Assembly: GCF_000620765.1 (NCBI RefSeq)
Contig: NZ_JIAK01000026.1
Coordinates: 1 to 37,337, forward strand
Origin: Desulfovermiculus halophilus DSM 18834
Lineage (GTDB): Bacteria > Desulfobacterota > Desulfovibrionia > Desulfovibrionales > Desulfothermaceae
Direction of reading: 5' to 3'
Length of the DNA: 37,337 nucleotides
Shown piece after piece: positions 21,368 to 29,708 of this stretch (the stretch's first letter is position 1; each line of letters starts with the position of its first letter). A model generated the notes under the pieces. That model saw only the letters and a list, made by a program, of their open reading frames with translations. It was not told where the DNA came from and searched no databases. A program made the translations under genes and the position numbers.

Positions 21368-24300
21368 TGCCATCGGACCTCAAGCAGCGCATCCAGGACG
21401 CCACCCTGAAAAGCCTGACGGCCCGTAACCGCTACAACGACCAGGTCACGGCCCAGCTCACTCAGGCACTGAAACAGGCCGAAGACGAGGTCGGCCGCGC
21501 CATTCTCCAGTACCGCTCCCTCGGCTCCCTGCCGGACAACAAGCTCGCCGCGCTCAAGGGGCTGGAAAAGCTCCAGCTCGAACTCGACGACAGCATGAAG
21601 CGGCTCAAACGGGAGCAGACCCTGGTCTTTCGCAAGACGACCAAGGACTCCTTCAAGCTCGGCATCCAGCAGGGAATTGGAGAGCTCGCCGACGCGGCGC
21701 TGCCGTTCTACGCCGACCTGAAGCCCGAGGGCATCGATAAGCTGGCCACCAATGTGTTCACCATTGTCGACACCAACGCCCTCGACTTCATGGCGCAGTA
21801 CAACCTCACGCTCGCCGGTGACGTCCACCGCGAACTCGCAGACGGCATCAAGCGCACCATCCTGAACGGCGTCGCCACGGGCAAGGGAGCCGACGACATC
21901 GTCCGGGACATGGGCAAGGTGATCATCGACAAGGACTCCTTTCGTCAGGCCGGAAGCCGGGTGTTCAGCAAGGCCCAGTACCGCATGGAGATGATCGCCC
22001 GCACCGAGGTACTCCGCGCCCACAACATGGGCAGGCTCAAGTTCCACGAGCGGGTCGGCATCCAGAAGCTGGAATGGCTGGCCATGGAGGACGAGCGCAT
22101 GTGCCCGGTCTGCGGCGGCCTGGACGGCAAGACCTTTCCCATCGACAAATTCCCCCAGCAACCCGCGCATCCGCACTGCCGCTGCACAAATATCGTGGCT
22201 TGGCCGATGACCGTCTGCGGCAGCGAGATGGCCGCCAAGGCAGCCGCCCAGGCATCGCAGGGGGACGCCTGCATTCTCCCGCCCCATGTGCTGGAAGGCA
22301 TGGCCGACGCCCAGGCCAAGGAGAACGCCAAGATCAAGAGCGCCTTTGAAAACGGCGACATCGCCGACCTCGGCTCGCTGACGGTCAAACAGCTCCAGAC
22401 CCTGGCGAAACAAAACGGCGTGGCCATTGCCCGGACCAAGGCCGATTTCATCAAGCTGCTCGATCTGGCCGAACCGGGGATCGATCACGGTGACCTGGCC
22501 GGAACGGCGCTCAGCGCCAAGCTCAAGGAGCACAAGATCGGCCTGCTGCGGACCAAGGAAGAACTGGTCGAGCTGCTGGGATTGAAGCTGGCGGAACTCA
22601 AACAGGCCAAGCTGCTCGCCGCCCAGATGGCGAAGATCCCTCCCGCCGAGGGGCTGGAGGGCATGACCGCCCAGCAGCTCAAGGAGATGGCGAAGGAGAA
22701 CGGCATCTCCCTCAATATGACCAAACAGGAGACCATCGAGCTGCTGGACAAGCTGGAGCCCGGCGTGGATCACAGTGGCCTGATGGGCAAGGAACTCGCG
22801 GCGGCCAAACAGAAGCACGGCATCGGCATCCTCAAGAACAAACAGCAGCTCGTCGAGGCGCTACAGAAGAAGGCCGGTGCCGACATGGCCGAGTCGGTCA
22901 AGAAAAAGGCGGTCGACGAGGCCAAGCAGAAGTTGATCCTGAAACAGAAAACGGCCCTCGAAGATGCCGCCAAGGCCGTGGTCGTTCCCGACACGCCGAC
23001 CGGCTACAAAGATTTCCTCGACGCGATTGCCAAGGCGGAACAGGCGGTTTCCGGCGGCACAGATCTACCCCAGGATCTGCTGGCGGCCCACAGCAAGGAA
23101 ATCGCCCTCAAGAAACAGCTCTTCCAGGACCAGGTCGGCAAGCTGAAATCGACGGAACTCAAGACGCTCGCCAAGGAGACCAAGGTCCAGTATTGGCAGT
23201 GGGCCAACAAAGACGAGCTGACCACGCTCTTCACCGAGACCGATCCCGCGAAAATCAAGGCGGTTCAGGCCAGCATCGACACCAAGCACGCTGCCTGGGC
23301 CGAAAAGCATGGCGGCAAGAAGAAAACCGCTCCTGCCAAGCCCGCCACGCCGAAGAAAGAGCCGCCGAAACCGGCTCCACAGCCGAGCCCGGTCAAGCCG
23401 CCCGAGGCCAAGATCGGCAAGAAAGGCGCGGAGTTCGCCACAGTCGATTCAGCGTGGCAGCAGAAAGGTCTGCCGTCAAAATTCAAGAAAACCGGCAAGG
23501 CCGCTGTCGGCGGCGCACATGAAAAGGAGTTCTGGACCGACGAAAACGGCGACAAATGGCTGTTCAAGCCCATTGGCCGCAAGGACGATGAGTTCATCGC
23601 CTTCGGAGAGGAAGCCGCCTACAAGATTGGCCGCCTGATCGACCCCCATTCAATCGAGGTGCGCACCATCCAATTGAACGGCCGCACCGGTTCCATTCAA
23701 AAATGGCGCACCGATCTGCGGGATGATTTCGATTTTCGCAACATCCTGCCCCAGGATCTGACCACCATCGAATTGGAGCAGATCCAGCGCGAGCATGTGG
23801 TCGACTGGCTGATCGCCAACCACGACGGACATTCCAAGCAGTTCGTCCGTGCTCGGGACGGTCGCGTCTACGGCATCGACAAAGGCCAGGCTTTCAAGTT
23901 TCTGGGCCAGGACAAGCTCTCGCTCGACTATCACCCCAACGGCGTCTGCGGCGAGGAAGAGCCGTTTTACAACAAGGTCTTCCGGGCGGCCAAGGAAGGG
24001 AAGGTACGGGTCGATCCGAACGCGACCCTTCGCTACATCCAGGAAGTCGAAAAGATTGCCGACGAGGATTACCTCGATCTGCTGCGGCCCTACGCCGAGG
24101 GACGGTTTTCCAAGGACCCGGCCGGGCTGCGGCATTTCTATGATCTGGCCCTGGAGCGGAAACACAATCTCAGGCGGGACTTCGAAGGCTATTACGCCGA
24201 TGTGCTGGGGGATCGGGGCTTCCGTTTCGACAAGCTGAGCGCCGCCACCGGGAAGAAAAAGTTGCTCTCCTCCGCCGAAGAGACCCTGGTCGAGGAGGCC

Positions 24301-25956
24301 CGCAAACTCGGCTGGCAGGGCAAGACACTGCCCTTCGACAGCGGCGACGTGGAGGACCAGAACGCGCTGATCTTCACCGAGAGCTTTAAGGGGAAGAAGC
24401 GCACCGTGGTCAAGATGAAGATCCGGCCGGACACGGACCGCCGCATCGACGAGGTGCTACGCAGGTATGTGCAGACGGCGGCAGGGGAAAAGGGACAACC
24501 GCTGGTCGAAGACAGCTTCTTTCCGACGATTCTGGACGCCGTCAAAAACGTCAATTTCCACGTGGGCGACGGCAAGTACAACCGGACCAAGATCGACAAG
24601 GCCCTGCGCCTGCGCAAGAAACTGGAGACCCTGCAAAAGAGCACCGAGCCCAAGGTCAAGGAGATGGCGGACCATTATCTGAAATGGGTCAAGGAGATCG
24701 AAGAGTCCGTCGACTGGGACCGGGCCACCAACGGCGTATTCGAGCAGTACCTGCCCAAGCTCGACGCGCAGAAACCCAAGGAGAAACCGCCGTTCAAGGT
24801 GGAACGCGGCAAGGTGACCCACACCAAGCGCAGGATCGGTTCCGGCACCATTACCGTCGAGGCCGACGACATCGACAACCGGACGCTGTTCAATCACAAC
24901 TCCCGCATGCAGGACGGGCACCAGTACACCGTCACCTTCGAGGACGGCACCCGGGTCCGCTATCGCCCCTGGTCAGACACCAACCTCTATGCCCAGCGCG
25001 GCGAGCTGGAAATGATCCTGGACGGCGACGCTACCCCCGGACGGGTCGAGGCGATGCTGGAAAAGCTCGAACAGCTTGGGATCGATACCCGGGTGGCCAC
25101 GGCGGAAAACGCGGAGCAGATGTACCTCGAAAAGCTCGCCTACATCCGCAAGACCGACAAGAGCGCCGACTACAAACGACTGCAGAAATCCCTCGACGAC
25201 CGCAACGCCACCACCACCGAGCGGGTCCAGGCTCTGCGCGGCTATTGGCAAAAGGAACTTGGCGTCCAGGACATCACCCAGCTTTCCGGATACAACCCGC
25301 TGGGCGAATACCAGGCGGGCTTTCTAGACCGCGACGCCAAGGGCGGATACCGGCACCAGCTCCGGTTCGACATCACTGAGGAGGACCTGGAAAAACAGAT
25401 GAAGGGCTATTCGCTGGTCCACGATCTGACCAACGGCGAGAGTATGTCCGGCTTCATCGACTTGATCATGGAGAACAACGGAGCCATGGTCAGCACGGTC
25501 GAGAAGATGCGCATGGGCGTGGCTCCGGGCGGAATGTCCCCGGTGGCTGACATGCAGACCGGCGGCGCGAGCTATTTCTTCACCCGGATCAAGAAGCAAC
25601 CGGCCAGCGACGCCTCACCGGCCCTCTATTTCAAGAAACAGATGCTGCGGCGCATGGACGCTATCAGTTATGACCATGACGCCTACGGCAAGGTGATTGA
25701 TGACTACGTGCAGCGCAACCGGGGGGCCAGCATCGACGACTGGAAGCGGTTCTCGCAGCGCCATGGCAACGAGACCATCTTCAAATACTCGGTGACGCTG
25801 CTGGACAACATCGAATTCATCGTCGCCAGAAGCGACAACGAACGCCGGGAGATCATCCAGAGTTTCACCCGGCGCGGCATCAAGAAACTACCCGACGGGC
25901 GCAAGGTGGAGGACATCGTCCATACTCCTCAAAGCTGGAGCAAACGCAAACAATGA
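21367..25956 (+). CDS. Giant MuF fusion: head protein with SAP-like repeats, kinase-fold domain and unknown C-terminal domain
   Basis: At 1529 residues this is several times longer than an ordinary MuF minor head protein. Residues about 150-280 are the MuF domain, ending in the metal-like motif Cys246-PVCGG (Cys249) and HPHCRC (Cys271, Cys273). Residues about 335-620 hold repeated SAP-like helices (LTVKQLQTLAKQNGV, MTAQQLKEMAKENGI, STELKTLAKET). A Lys/Pro-rich linker (about 645-690) leads to a kinase fold of the HipA/phosphoinositide-kinase type: WLFKP with Lys734, catalytic loop Asp813-WLIANHD-GHSKQF and metal Asp838 in GIDKGQAF. Residues about 960-1529 are unrecognised, with TGGASYFFTR near 1398 and LPDGRKVEDIV near the end. 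The protein is probably carried in the virion and may be injected as an effector, which is inference. Confidence 0.8.
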   Translation: MPSDLKQRIQDATLKSLTARNRYNDQVTAQLTQALKQAEDEVGRAILQYRSLGSLPDNKLAALKGLEKLQLELDDSMKRLKREQTLVFRKTTKDSFKLGIQQGIGELADAALPFYADLKPEGIDKLATNVFTIVDTNALDFMAQYNLTLAGDVHRELADGIKRTILNGVATGKGADDIVRDMGKVIIDKDSFRQAGSRVFSKAQYRMEMIARTEVLRAHNMGRLKFHERVGIQKLEWLAMEDERMCPVCGGLDGKTFPIDKFPQQPAHPHCRCTNIVAWPMTVCGSEMAAKAAAQASQGDACILPPHVLEGMADAQAKENAKIKSAFENGDIADLGSLTVKQLQTLAKQNGVAIARTKADFIKLLDLAEPGIDHGDLAGTALSAKLKEHKIGLLRTKEELVELLGLKLAELKQAKLLAAQMAKIPPAEGLEGMTAQQLKEMAKENGISLNMTKQETIELLDKLEPGVDHSGLMGKELAAAKQKHGIGILKNKQQLVEALQKKAGADMAESVKKKAVDEAKQKLILKQKTALEDAAKAVVVPDTPTGYKDFLDAIAKAEQAVSGGTDLPQDLLAAHSKEIALKKQLFQDQVGKLKSTELKTLAKETKVQYWQWANKDELTTLFTETDPAKIKAVQASIDTKHAAWAEKHGGKKKTAPAKPATPKKEPPKPAPQPSPVKPPEAKIGKKGAEFATVDSAWQQKGLPSKFKKTGKAAVGGAHEKEFWTDENGDKWLFKPIGRKDDEFIAFGEEAAYKIGRLIDPHSIEVRTIQLNGRTGSIQKWRTDLRDDFDFRNILPQDLTTIELEQIQREHVVDWLIANHDGHSKQFVRARDGRVYGIDKGQAFKFLGQDKLSLDYHPNGVCGEEEPFYNKVFRAAKEGKVRVDPNATLRYIQEVEKIADEDYLDLLRPYAEGRFSKDPAGLRHFYDLALERKHNLRRDFEGYYADVLGDRGFRFDKLSAATGKKKLLSSAEETLVEEARKLGWQGKTLPFDSGDVEDQNALIFTESFKGKKRTVVKMKIRPDTDRRIDEVLRRYVQTAAGEKGQPLVEDSFFPTILDAVKNVNFHVGDGKYNRTKIDKALRLRKKLETLQKSTEPKVKEMADHYLKWVKEIEESVDWDRATNGVFEQYLPKLDAQKPKEKPPFKVERGKVTHTKRRIGSGTITVEADDIDNRTLFNHNSRMQDGHQYTVTFEDGTRVRYRPWSDTNLYAQRGELEMILDGDATPGRVEAMLEKLEQLGIDTRVATAENAEQMYLEKLAYIRKTDKSADYKRLQKSLDDRNATTTERVQALRGYWQKELGVQDITQLSGYNPLGEYQAGFLDRDAKGGYRHQLRFDITEEDLEKQMKGYSLVHDLTNGESMSGFIDLIMENNGAMVSTVEKMRMGVAPGGMSPVADMQTGGASYFFTRIKKQPASDASPALYFKKQMLRRMDAISYDHDAYGKVIDDYVQRNRGASIDDWKRFSQRHGNETIFKYSVTLLDNIEFIVARSDNERREIIQSFTRRGIKKLPDGRKVEDIVHTPQSWSKRKQ

Positions 25957-26465
25957 CCATGAAGGACTTTATCGAGCAGGAAAAACGGCGGCTGCAAGAA
26001 TCGCTGCACTGGTTCAACAGCCGGGGCAGCCGCATGACGGTCAGAGAATCCGAGGATCTCTTTCTGGATACCCTGGTGGACAGCTTCACCGTCACCCGGA
26101 TCGCACCCCATTTCGACGCTGCTGGCAACCATCTGCGCACCGATTTCTGGCTGTTGTGGAAGGCGCTCGGTTACGACGAGGGCTTTCAGCACGCCCACAC
26201 CATCAAAGTGGTCGATGTCCGGGTCGAAGACACCCTGATGGCCGAACATGACGGCAAGGAGGCCGAAGGCTGGCTGATTGTAGAGCTGACCGACGATCTG
26301 GGCCGGATTCACCATGTCGAAATGATGGAGCCGGTCTCGGAGCCCGAGCTCGCGGCGGACTGGCAACGCTGGATCGCCTACCGGCAGAAAAACACCGAAA
26401 GATTCCACCGGATCGACGCCCAGCTTCTGGCAGAGCATCTCCGGATCGCGGAGGACTGGTCATGA
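25953..26465 (+). CDS. Unknown protein coupled to the MuF fusion (possible partner)
   Basis: A 170-residue acidic protein sharing an ATGA overlap with the MuF gene. It has a helical N-terminus (KDFIEQEKRRLQESLHWFN) and a beta-rich middle with TIKVVDVRVEDTLMAEHDG and GWLIVELTDDLGRIHHVEM. I do not recognise a family. Tight coupling to a potential effector suggests a chaperone, cofactor or immunity protein; none of these is shown by sequence. Confidence 0.65.
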   Translation: MTMKDFIEQEKRRLQESLHWFNSRGSRMTVRESEDLFLDTLVDSFTVTRIAPHFDAAGNHLRTDFWLLWKALGYDEGFQHAHTIKVVDVRVEDTLMAEHDGKEAEGWLIVELTDDLGRIHHVEMMEPVSEPELAADWQRWIAYRQKNTERFHRIDAQLLAEHLRIAEDWS

Positions 26466-26815
26466 AACTGCGCTATATGATCGACTCGATAGTCGCCGAC
26501 CGGGAGGCCACCGTCCCGGAATACGTGCCCGTGGGCGTCTGGGTTCAGGGGCCGGGTCCGGGTCTGGATGTGGAGATGTACTACCTCGACCGGGGGCCGA
26601 GCGGGCTTGCCGACCGCAAGGACGAAGCCGCCTGGGTGGTCAACCGTCTGGTCGAGGCCGGGGCCACCTCGCTTCCCTCTGATTTTCTCGAATACCACCG
26701 GCTGTCCCGCTCCCCCTATGACGGGGTCTTTTCCGAGATCACCGAGAGCGACGAATACCCCTCCCTCGACGCCTGCGGCAAGGCCGTTCTGGCCCGTCTG
26801 AACCCCGCCCACTGA
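26462..26815 (+). CDS. Unknown small protein
   Basis: A 117-residue acidic protein overlapping the previous gene by four bases (ATGA). It is predicted alpha/beta, with VGVWVQGPGPGLDVEMYYLD in the middle and no membrane segment. It ends the portal-MuF operon 13 bases before repeat copy 4. Function unknown; coupling implies that it acts with the MuF protein or its partner. Confidence 0.6.
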   Translation: MKLRYMIDSIVADREATVPEYVPVGVWVQGPGPGLDVEMYYLDRGPSGLADRKDEAAWVVNRLVEAGATSLPSDFLEYHRLSRSPYDGVFSEITESDEYPSLDACGKAVLARLNPAH

Positions 26816-26828
26816 AATTCTCCGTCAC

Positions 26829-26864
26829 CCTCCGACACATCGTCGACGCTTCCGGTAAGTAACC
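26829..26864 (+). promoter_or_regulatory. 36-bp repeated element, copy 4, upstream of the methyltransferase-protease fusion
   Basis: CTCCGAC lies at 26830-26836 and TCCGGTAAGTAA at 26851-26862. It agrees with copy 5 at 33 of 36 positions. A GCTCCCCGC/GCGGAGAGC dyad follows in the 54-base leader. The bases before it extend a 14-bp match with 12963-12976. Confidence 0.65.
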
Positions 26865-26918
26865 GCTGAACGCTCCCCGCAGGTCGCGGAGAGCACAGCA
26901 AACTGACCGGAGACGTTG

Positions 26919-29315
26919 ATGGAACTGTTCGCCACAGACCTGGAAAGGCTGGCGTTTCTACTGGAGGCCGATGCGGCGCTGACTCTCGATCCCGATGCGC
27001 TTGGGACCGAGGCCGCCGAACAGTCCGCTCCTGAAGAGCTCCCTCCCGAGAAGCGCCCCAAGTACATCACCAACTACATCGGCAGTAAGCAGAAGCTCGT
27101 CGACTGGATCTGGAAGCATACCCCGGAAGGCGTTGGCACCGTGCTCGACGCCTTTTCGGGGTCTGCGGTCGTGGCCTACATGTACAAGACCAAGGGCCTC
27201 CAGGTCATCGCCAACGACCGGCTCCGCTACTGCCACCACGCCGCCAAGGCGATCATCGAGAACAACTCGGTTCGCCTGAGCGAGGACGAGATCGAGGCGC
27301 TCCTGGCCGAAAACGCCAAGGCGGGCAGCTTCGTTCAGGACAACTTCAAGGGCATCTTTTTCGCCAAGGGCGTCCACGCGCTGATCGACACCATCCGCGC
27401 CAACTGCGACAAGCTCTCCGGCTTCAAGAAAGACATCGCCCTGTTCGGCCTCGGCAAAACCTGCATGAGCGGTAAGGGTGGCTTCGGCCACTTCTCGTCG
27501 TACACCGATTATGGCCGCCGCCAGGACACCCCTGACGAGTTCAAGGATCGTCTGCGCAAGAACCTGCAGCGTATCAACGCCCTGGTCTTCGACAACGACA
27601 AGGAGAACAAGGCATACCGGCAGGACATCAACGACCTGCTGCCAAAAGCCAAGGCGGATCTGGCCTACTTCGATCCGCCCTACGCCACCGAGTTTTCGAC
27701 TACCAACTACGAGCGGGCCTACCACTTCGTGGAAGGGCTCATGACCTATTGGGAAGGGCTCGAAATCAAGGCCGACACCAAGGTCAAGTATTACGAGACC
27801 GACCACAAGACCGTCACCAAGGCCAACGCCAGCGAGTTCTTCCAGACCTTTCTCGGCAATGCCAAGCACATTCCGCACTGGCTGATTTCCTACCGCGATC
27901 ACGCCTATCCCAACGAGCAGGAGATGAAGCGGATCATCGGCTCCTTCGGCAAACAGAGCCGGATGAAGTCCAAGGATCACCACTACGCCATCACCTCCAA
28001 GCACGGCGAGGCTTCCAACGCCAAGGAGCGCCTGTTCGTCTGCGCTCCCGGGGCCAAGGCCAGCGCCGAACGGGAGGAGAAACCCGTTCCGATGGCCGCC
28101 GCCGCGAACTTCCACACCAGCATCCCCGTGGATATCCGGCTGGGCGAAGGCGAAAGCCTCGCGACCGAGGCCATGGATGTCGGTTCGGCGGGCGACCCCC
28201 AGTTCAGCTTCGTGCTCTGCCGAACCGGGACCAACAAGAACGGCGACCACTTCACCGCCGAGGAGTTGTCCGGTCGGCATATGACGGCCGTGAACAAGAA
28301 GGTCGATCTGCAGCATTCGCAGGAGTTCAACGACATCGTCGGCGGCATCGTCGCCGCCGACTACCTGGAGGACGACAACGGGGGCCGCGTGGAATGCGTG
28401 GGCGAGCTGTACGTCCACGACACCCCGGCCGCCCGGCTGGCCTACAAGCTGATGAAGCGCGGGATCATCTCCCAGGTCTCCATGGAGTGCGACTACCAGG
28501 AAGGCGAATGCTCGGTCTGCCACAAGCGCTTCCAGAACAAGGCCGACTACTGCACCCACCTGCGCAAGTTCAAGGGCCGTGATTTCAATGGCCAACCCGT
28601 TTTCGAGATTCTGCACGGCGTCACTTTCACCGGACTGGGACTGCTCGACCGCAAAGGCGCGGACGAGAACGCCAGGATTCTGCAGGTGGCGTCCCTTCAG
28701 AGCCAGCCCGACCAATCCCAACCCGAAGGAGATTCCACGATGGAAGACAAAACCAAACCTACCGATGAACCGGCCGTCGAAGCGGCCAAGAAGAAACCGG
28801 CCCAGCAGGAAGGCGATCCTGCCCGCGTTACCGACCTGGAAAAGGAAAACCGGCAGCTCAAGGCCCAGGTGGCCGAGCTGCAGAAACGAGTCCAGGAACT
28901 GGAAGCCGAACAAAAGGCGGCCGCCTGCCGCTCCCGGGCCAAGAAGCTGCTCACCCGTCTGGAGAAGCAGGGGCTCTCCTTCGCTTCCGAGGAGGACCGG
29001 GAAGCCGAGCTGAAACGCCTGGCCGAACTGTCCGACGAAGCCTTCGCCGCCACCGAGGCCGCTTACGAACGCCTGCCCAAATCGGCCAAAGCGGACAAGG
29101 ACAAGGAAGAGAAACCCGCCGACAGCGACCAGGGCGGCAAGCCCGCCGCCAAGGCATCGACGGAAACCCCGCTACGCAGCGACGCCGGTGTCAGGCCCCA
29201 CGATGTGGACGACCGCAAGGTGTCGCTCGAGGACCGTCTGCGCGACGGGTTCATGGCCGCTTACCGCAACCGTGTCGGCGAGGACTCTCCCGAACACTCG
29301 CAAATCAACGCATAA
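26919..29315 (+). CDS. Adenine-N6 methyltransferase fused to prohead protease and scaffold
   Basis: Three modules lie in one 798-residue frame. Residues about 45-340 are a D12-class (Dam-like) N6-adenine methyltransferase: KYITNYIGSKQKLVDWI, SAM motif DAFSGS at Asp77, and catalytic DPPY at 252-255. Residues about 405-600 resemble a phage prohead serine protease: FVLCRTGTNKNGDHF, His466 in DLQHSQEF and Ser521 in GIISQVSMEC, followed by a zinc-like CSVCHKRF...CTHLRKF insert. Residues about 608-798 are charged, coiled-coil scaffold (VTDLEKENRQLKAQVAELQK). The ATG at 26919 is used; a TTG precedes it. A methyltransferase fused to a capsid maturation protein is unusual. An internal start at 28740 probably also makes scaffold alone. 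Confidence 0.8.
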   Translation: MELFATDLERLAFLLEADAALTLDPDALGTEAAEQSAPEELPPEKRPKYITNYIGSKQKLVDWIWKHTPEGVGTVLDAFSGSAVVAYMYKTKGLQVIANDRLRYCHHAAKAIIENNSVRLSEDEIEALLAENAKAGSFVQDNFKGIFFAKGVHALIDTIRANCDKLSGFKKDIALFGLGKTCMSGKGGFGHFSSYTDYGRRQDTPDEFKDRLRKNLQRINALVFDNDKENKAYRQDINDLLPKAKADLAYFDPPYATEFSTTNYERAYHFVEGLMTYWEGLEIKADTKVKYYETDHKTVTKANASEFFQTFLGNAKHIPHWLISYRDHAYPNEQEMKRIIGSFGKQSRMKSKDHHYAITSKHGEASNAKERLFVCAPGAKASAEREEKPVPMAAAANFHTSIPVDIRLGEGESLATEAMDVGSAGDPQFSFVLCRTGTNKNGDHFTAEELSGRHMTAVNKKVDLQHSQEFNDIVGGIVAADYLEDDNGGRVECVGELYVHDTPAARLAYKLMKRGIISQVSMECDYQEGECSVCHKRFQNKADYCTHLRKFKGRDFNGQPVFEILHGVTFTGLGLLDRKGADENARILQVASLQSQPDQSQPEGDSTMEDKTKPTDEPAVEAAKKKPAQQEGDPARVTDLEKENRQLKAQVAELQKRVQELEAEQKAAACRSRAKKLLTRLEKQGLSFASEEDREAELKRLAELSDEAFAATEAAYERLPKSAKADKDKEEKPADSDQGGKPAAKASTETPLRSDAGVRPHDVDDRKVSLEDRLRDGFMAAYRNRVGEDSPEHSQINA
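28740..29315 (+). CDS. Nested in-frame scaffold protein
   Basis: An internal ATG at 28740 in the same frame as the fusion has AAGGAGA 7 bases upstream, better than many normal starts in this window. It would give a 191-residue protein beginning MEDKTKPTDEP, with a coiled coil (about residues 28-58) and a basic C-terminal end (DRLRDGFMAAYRNRV). Phage lambda makes its scaffold Nu3 from the 3' part of the protease gene C in the same way, giving a large excess of scaffold over protease. The internal start is seen; production is inferred. Confidence 0.65.
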   Translation: MEDKTKPTDEPAVEAAKKKPAQQEGDPARVTDLEKENRQLKAQVAELQKRVQELEAEQKAAACRSRAKKLLTRLEKQGLSFASEEDREAELKRLAELSDEAFAATEAAYERLPKSAKADKDKEEKPADSDQGGKPAAKASTETPLRSDAGVRPHDVDDRKVSLEDRLRDGFMAAYRNRVGEDSPEHSQINA

Positions 29316-29327
29316 GGAGGAAACACC

Positions 29328-29690
29328 ATGTCATTCATCAATCCGTGTCACCGCAGCCTCGCCTATGGCGACGGCCACATCCAGGGCGACGGTCAGCTCG
29401 GCCAGGTGGTCCGCGTGGTCGGCGACGACCTGTTCGCCGTCAACACCGATCCCACCAAGCGCTCCTTCGGCATCCTGATCAAGGACTACGCCGGTGGCGA
29501 AATGCCCGGTATCTACTGCGATGGCGGCGTTTACGAGACCGACGCCTTCGAAGGGACTATCGTCGCCGGAGACGACCTGAAAGTTTCGGCGAACGGTCGC
29601 CTGACCAACGGCGTCGCGGCCGGAGAGCACGTCGTCGCCCACGCCATTTCCGTACAGAGCGGCGTCCTCAAATTCCGCCTGCTCGTCTAA
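29328..29690 (+). CDS. Capsid decoration protein (predicted)
   Basis: A 120-residue, Gly-rich beta protein with an AAGGAGG site, directly between the protease-scaffold gene and the major capsid gene, the classic place for a head decoration or stabilisation protein. Segments such as GQLGQVVRVVGDDLFAVN and KVSANGRLTNGVAAGEHVV fit the beta-barrel style of DUF2190-like decoration proteins. It lacks any catalytic motif. Identity rests on position and general composition. Confidence 0.65.
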   Translation: MSFINPCHRSLAYGDGHIQGDGQLGQVVRVVGDDLFAVNTDPTKRSFGILIKDYAGGEMPGIYCDGGVYETDAFEGTIVAGDDLKVSANGRLTNGVAAGEHVVAHAISVQSGVLKFRLLV

Positions 29691-29708
29691 CCCAAGGAGC
29701 CAACGCAC

